DNA of 20,945 nucleotides from Chara braunii (lineage: Eukaryota > Streptophyta > Charophyceae > Charales > Characeae): assembly GCA_003427395.1 (NCBI GenBank), contig BFEA01000067.1:1566178-1587122 (forward strand). Direction: 5' to 3'. Positions within the stretch are counted from its first letter, which is position 1, and each line of letters begins with the position of its first letter. Of the stretch, positions 19,151-20,945 are shown in pieces. A program made the translations under genes and the position numbers. The notes beneath the pieces are model-generated. The model saw only the letters and a list, made by a program, of their open reading frames with translations. It was not told the DNA's origin and did not search any database.

Positions 19151-19507
19151 TTTGTTGAGGGGTGCCAAACAAGTTCCTCTTATCTCGGCCAGTAAAAGGA
19201 TCAGGTCAAGATCTCCCTTACTGGGAACGCGCAACCATTGGGAGGATACCCAGAGCAGGCCTGCGTCAGCTAACCTGAGATCCATCCTTCAGATTGGTCT
19301 CGCTAGGAAGACAAAGTAAAGGAGGTAAGTCTGTCCTGAAGCTTCCGGGGTAGGGTCACTTCGGTCCAGAGCGTATCCAAGAGCCAGCTTAACCTCATAT
19401 CTGCCTTTCAAGAAGTCTTGTGTAATGTGAAGGATCTCGTTCAAATCTGGCGTGTTGTCGACTTTCCAGGTTGGAAGCAAAAAGGGACCCTGAGGTTGTG
19501 AGCTCAA
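19037..19507 (-). pseudogene. Unassigned coding-like stretch between ORF1-like and ORF2 of LINE X
   Basis: Two open frames on the - strand (19289-19507 and 19037-19285) run back to back and overlap the start of the endonuclease in another frame. They hold ILHITQDFLKGRYEVKLALG and LLWVSSQWLRVPSKG, which look like a small alpha/beta domain. They may be the C-terminal part of ORF1, broken by a stop. I do not recognise a family, and the first frame has no plausible Met, so this is weak. Confidence 0.35.
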
Positions 19508-19672
19508 CAGCCACTATTGATCCCCAGGGCTGTCCCTAAAAATAATTGGGCAAATTACATGACTCGTTGTTCCTCCCTGTTATACGACAGATGCGGGGAT
19601 TGTTCCTGTCGGTTTCCCTCTGCCCCTACCCATCGGTGGATGTGAGTTAAGTTTCTGAGTGCCAAGGCCAGC

Positions 19673-20400
19673 TTACAGTGAAATCTCCTCCTGTAGGGAG
19701 GACGCTTCAAGATTGTGAATCATCTGAGAGACCATCAAATGGCCGTCAACAGCATGTGGGGAGGAGACTGGAGACGTACGAGGGCTCTTGGCAAGGGATA
19801 GTTCCCCAACCATATCGTTAGAGCCACCCCCCGGAAAGACTCTCTTGGGAGTGGTAATGGAAAGGCTTGTGTTTTGGGGCACTATGTTAATCGTTGGCTT
19901 AGTATGCGAGGAGGCTGCAACTCGTCTATTTCCCCTTGTACTACTCCCTGCCATACCCATCCCTCTTCCGGTTGGAGGTTGGAGGGACGGGTTATGATGT
20001 ACTGAACCAAACTGATTCAGCATAATTTGTTGGTATGCAGGTGAAGGTTGCTGGTGAAAAAGACCACTATTGAAATTGGGGTAAGGATTTCCCATGGAGC
20101 TAATGGACGGGACTGCGCATGCGTGGGGCTGATGAGAAGGACCACGGGGAGCAGTAAAGACTGACTGCAATCCTTGAACAGTTCGAGTTTCGCTCATTCT
20201 GTTTTCAGGATCCTCTGTCATGACTGCATCCTCTGGCCTACCCTCAGTCCCTTGGTCATCATTAAGGTCTGGGCCGTCTTTTTGAATAGCCGGTTCGTCT
20301 CCTCTTTCCACACTTCTTGGATCCTGGTTGTCAGAAGGGGGAGGACGATAGCCTGTTTTGTTGCCTTCTACCAAATTCCTTGCCTCTTCAATTGTTGCCG
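19673..20400 (-). pseudogene. LINE X ORF1-like protein, low-complexity
   Basis: On the - strand a frame of more than 230 residues is open from an upstream stop near 20415 to 19673, lacking an in-frame ATG at its start. An ATG in a neighbouring frame at about 20440 suggests a one-base shift near 20400. Content is acidic at the N-terminus (many Asp and Glu), then rich in Pro, Gln, Asn, Ser and Gly, with no CCHC knuckle or coiled coil seen. Placement just upstream of ORF2 on the same strand is the main reason to call it ORF1, the RNA-binding partner protein. It could instead be an unrelated protein. Confidence 0.5.
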
Positions 20401-20410
20401 CATTGAATAG

Positions 20411-20811
20411 TCACAAACTCAAAACAATTTGTGCAGCCCATCTCAGAAAAAAAATGGGTGGCACAGATGCAAAACCGCAGGTGCTGCAAACCCCCAATGA
20501 TCTCTTCGCCGCACCTGATGGGTTTAAAATGCCAATCACTTGTACCATCTGTCCCCAAACACTAAATGATGGTCTCACGTACAGTCCGCAGGTGCCGCTA
20601 AGTCCCAACGGTCGTATTACTGCTACTGCGCCACCGAACCGTCACCACCACCGCTCGACCCTATATATATATATATATAAATTATACTTTGCCGCTTATT
20701 TTTTGGAAGCACTCCTCTTCAAAATATTGTCGGCGTGGTGAAAAGCACGGTCCCCTTTCAGCATACCACCATTCTTCTGCTGCCAAGCGGACAACACCTC
20801 CACTCACACTA
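20411..20811. other. Region upstream of LINE X ORF1, nothing firm
   Basis: This stretch may hold the X 5' UTR (to about 20650) and flanking DNA. It contains a (TA)n run at 20662-20679. Short open frames on both strands have no recognisable content. I could not find the X 5' end or any matching target-site duplication. Confidence 0.4.

Positions 20812-20873
<62 letters not shown>
20812..20873. repeat. (TA)n microsatellite
   Basis: About 60 bp of nearly uninterrupted TA dinucleotides, with a single C at 20821, are followed by a CT-rich run (20874-20890). The length is likely variable and prone to assembly error. No gene is near. Confidence 0.95.
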
Positions 20874-20875
<2 letters not shown>

Positions 20876-20945
20876 TCTTCTCTCTCTCTGCCTACGGTTT
20901 ACCGGGCAGTTCTGTTTGTGACGATATATACTACGACTTCGCTAG

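Noticed and set aside
1-20945. CRISPR array, rRNA, complete tRNA genes, bacterial promoters or terminators
   Set aside because: None seen on reading; repeats present are LTR, LINE, short tandem and microsatellite types.

Overview
The window is repeat-rich eukaryotic nuclear DNA, with no bacterial operons and no host gene I can support. It holds two kinds of retroelement: a Ty3/gypsy-type LTR retrotransposon on the + strand (about 1-11436) and a pile of L1-type LINE pieces on the - strand (about 11437-20650). The primer-binding site complementary to initiator-Met tRNA, the long LTRs, the L1-like ORF2 with an RVT zinc-binding region and the two microsatellites fit a green-lineage (streptophyte) genome. 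A charophyte or bryophyte is a guess from general resemblance only. Single N bases (8931, 8985, 9006, 11005, 11012) point to a draft assembly.

Gypsy element. The left LTR runs from the window edge to about 1389, followed by the PBS (1390-1400), gag with capsid and CCHC knuckle (1588-2698), a protease region (2699-4063), RT and RNase H (4064-5749), a C4HC3 PHD-type zinc finger (5862-6023), integrase (6114-7514), and two extra ORFs of unknown function (7486-8037 and 8038-9415). Next comes a 1.2 kb noncoding stretch with a duplicated hairpin and a TATA box, then a truncated right LTR (10648-11436). The two LTR copies differ at 28 of 789 comparable positions (18 transitions, 10 transversions) with no gaps. 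Gag-pol is carried almost entirely in one frame, broken by single nonsense codons and a few one-base shifts. The PR, RT and IN catalytic residues I looked for are still present.

LINE pile. The - strand pieces resolve into three nested layers. Outer LINE X (ORF1-like, endonuclease and RT at 16860-20400, then thumb, linker and zinc-binding region at 11437-13017) is split by LINE B2 (16806-16861 and 13018-15483). B2 is itself split by LINE B1 (15484-16805, with a 37-base A-tail on the - strand). B1 and B2 belong to one family and are 5'-truncated. This model explains the two motif-C boxes about 130 bp apart and the out-of-order domains. X also ends abruptly inside its zinc-binding region at 11437, the same base at which the right LTR stops, so that junction is probably a deletion breakpoint or an assembly join.

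Most unusual content: a complete PHD-finger ligand set between RNase H and integrase, the unrecognised post-integrase ORFs (one with a basic NLS-like patch and a SUMO-interaction-like motif), and the duplicated hairpin whose outer pairs changed together. All coding parts look degenerate, so present activity is unlikely.
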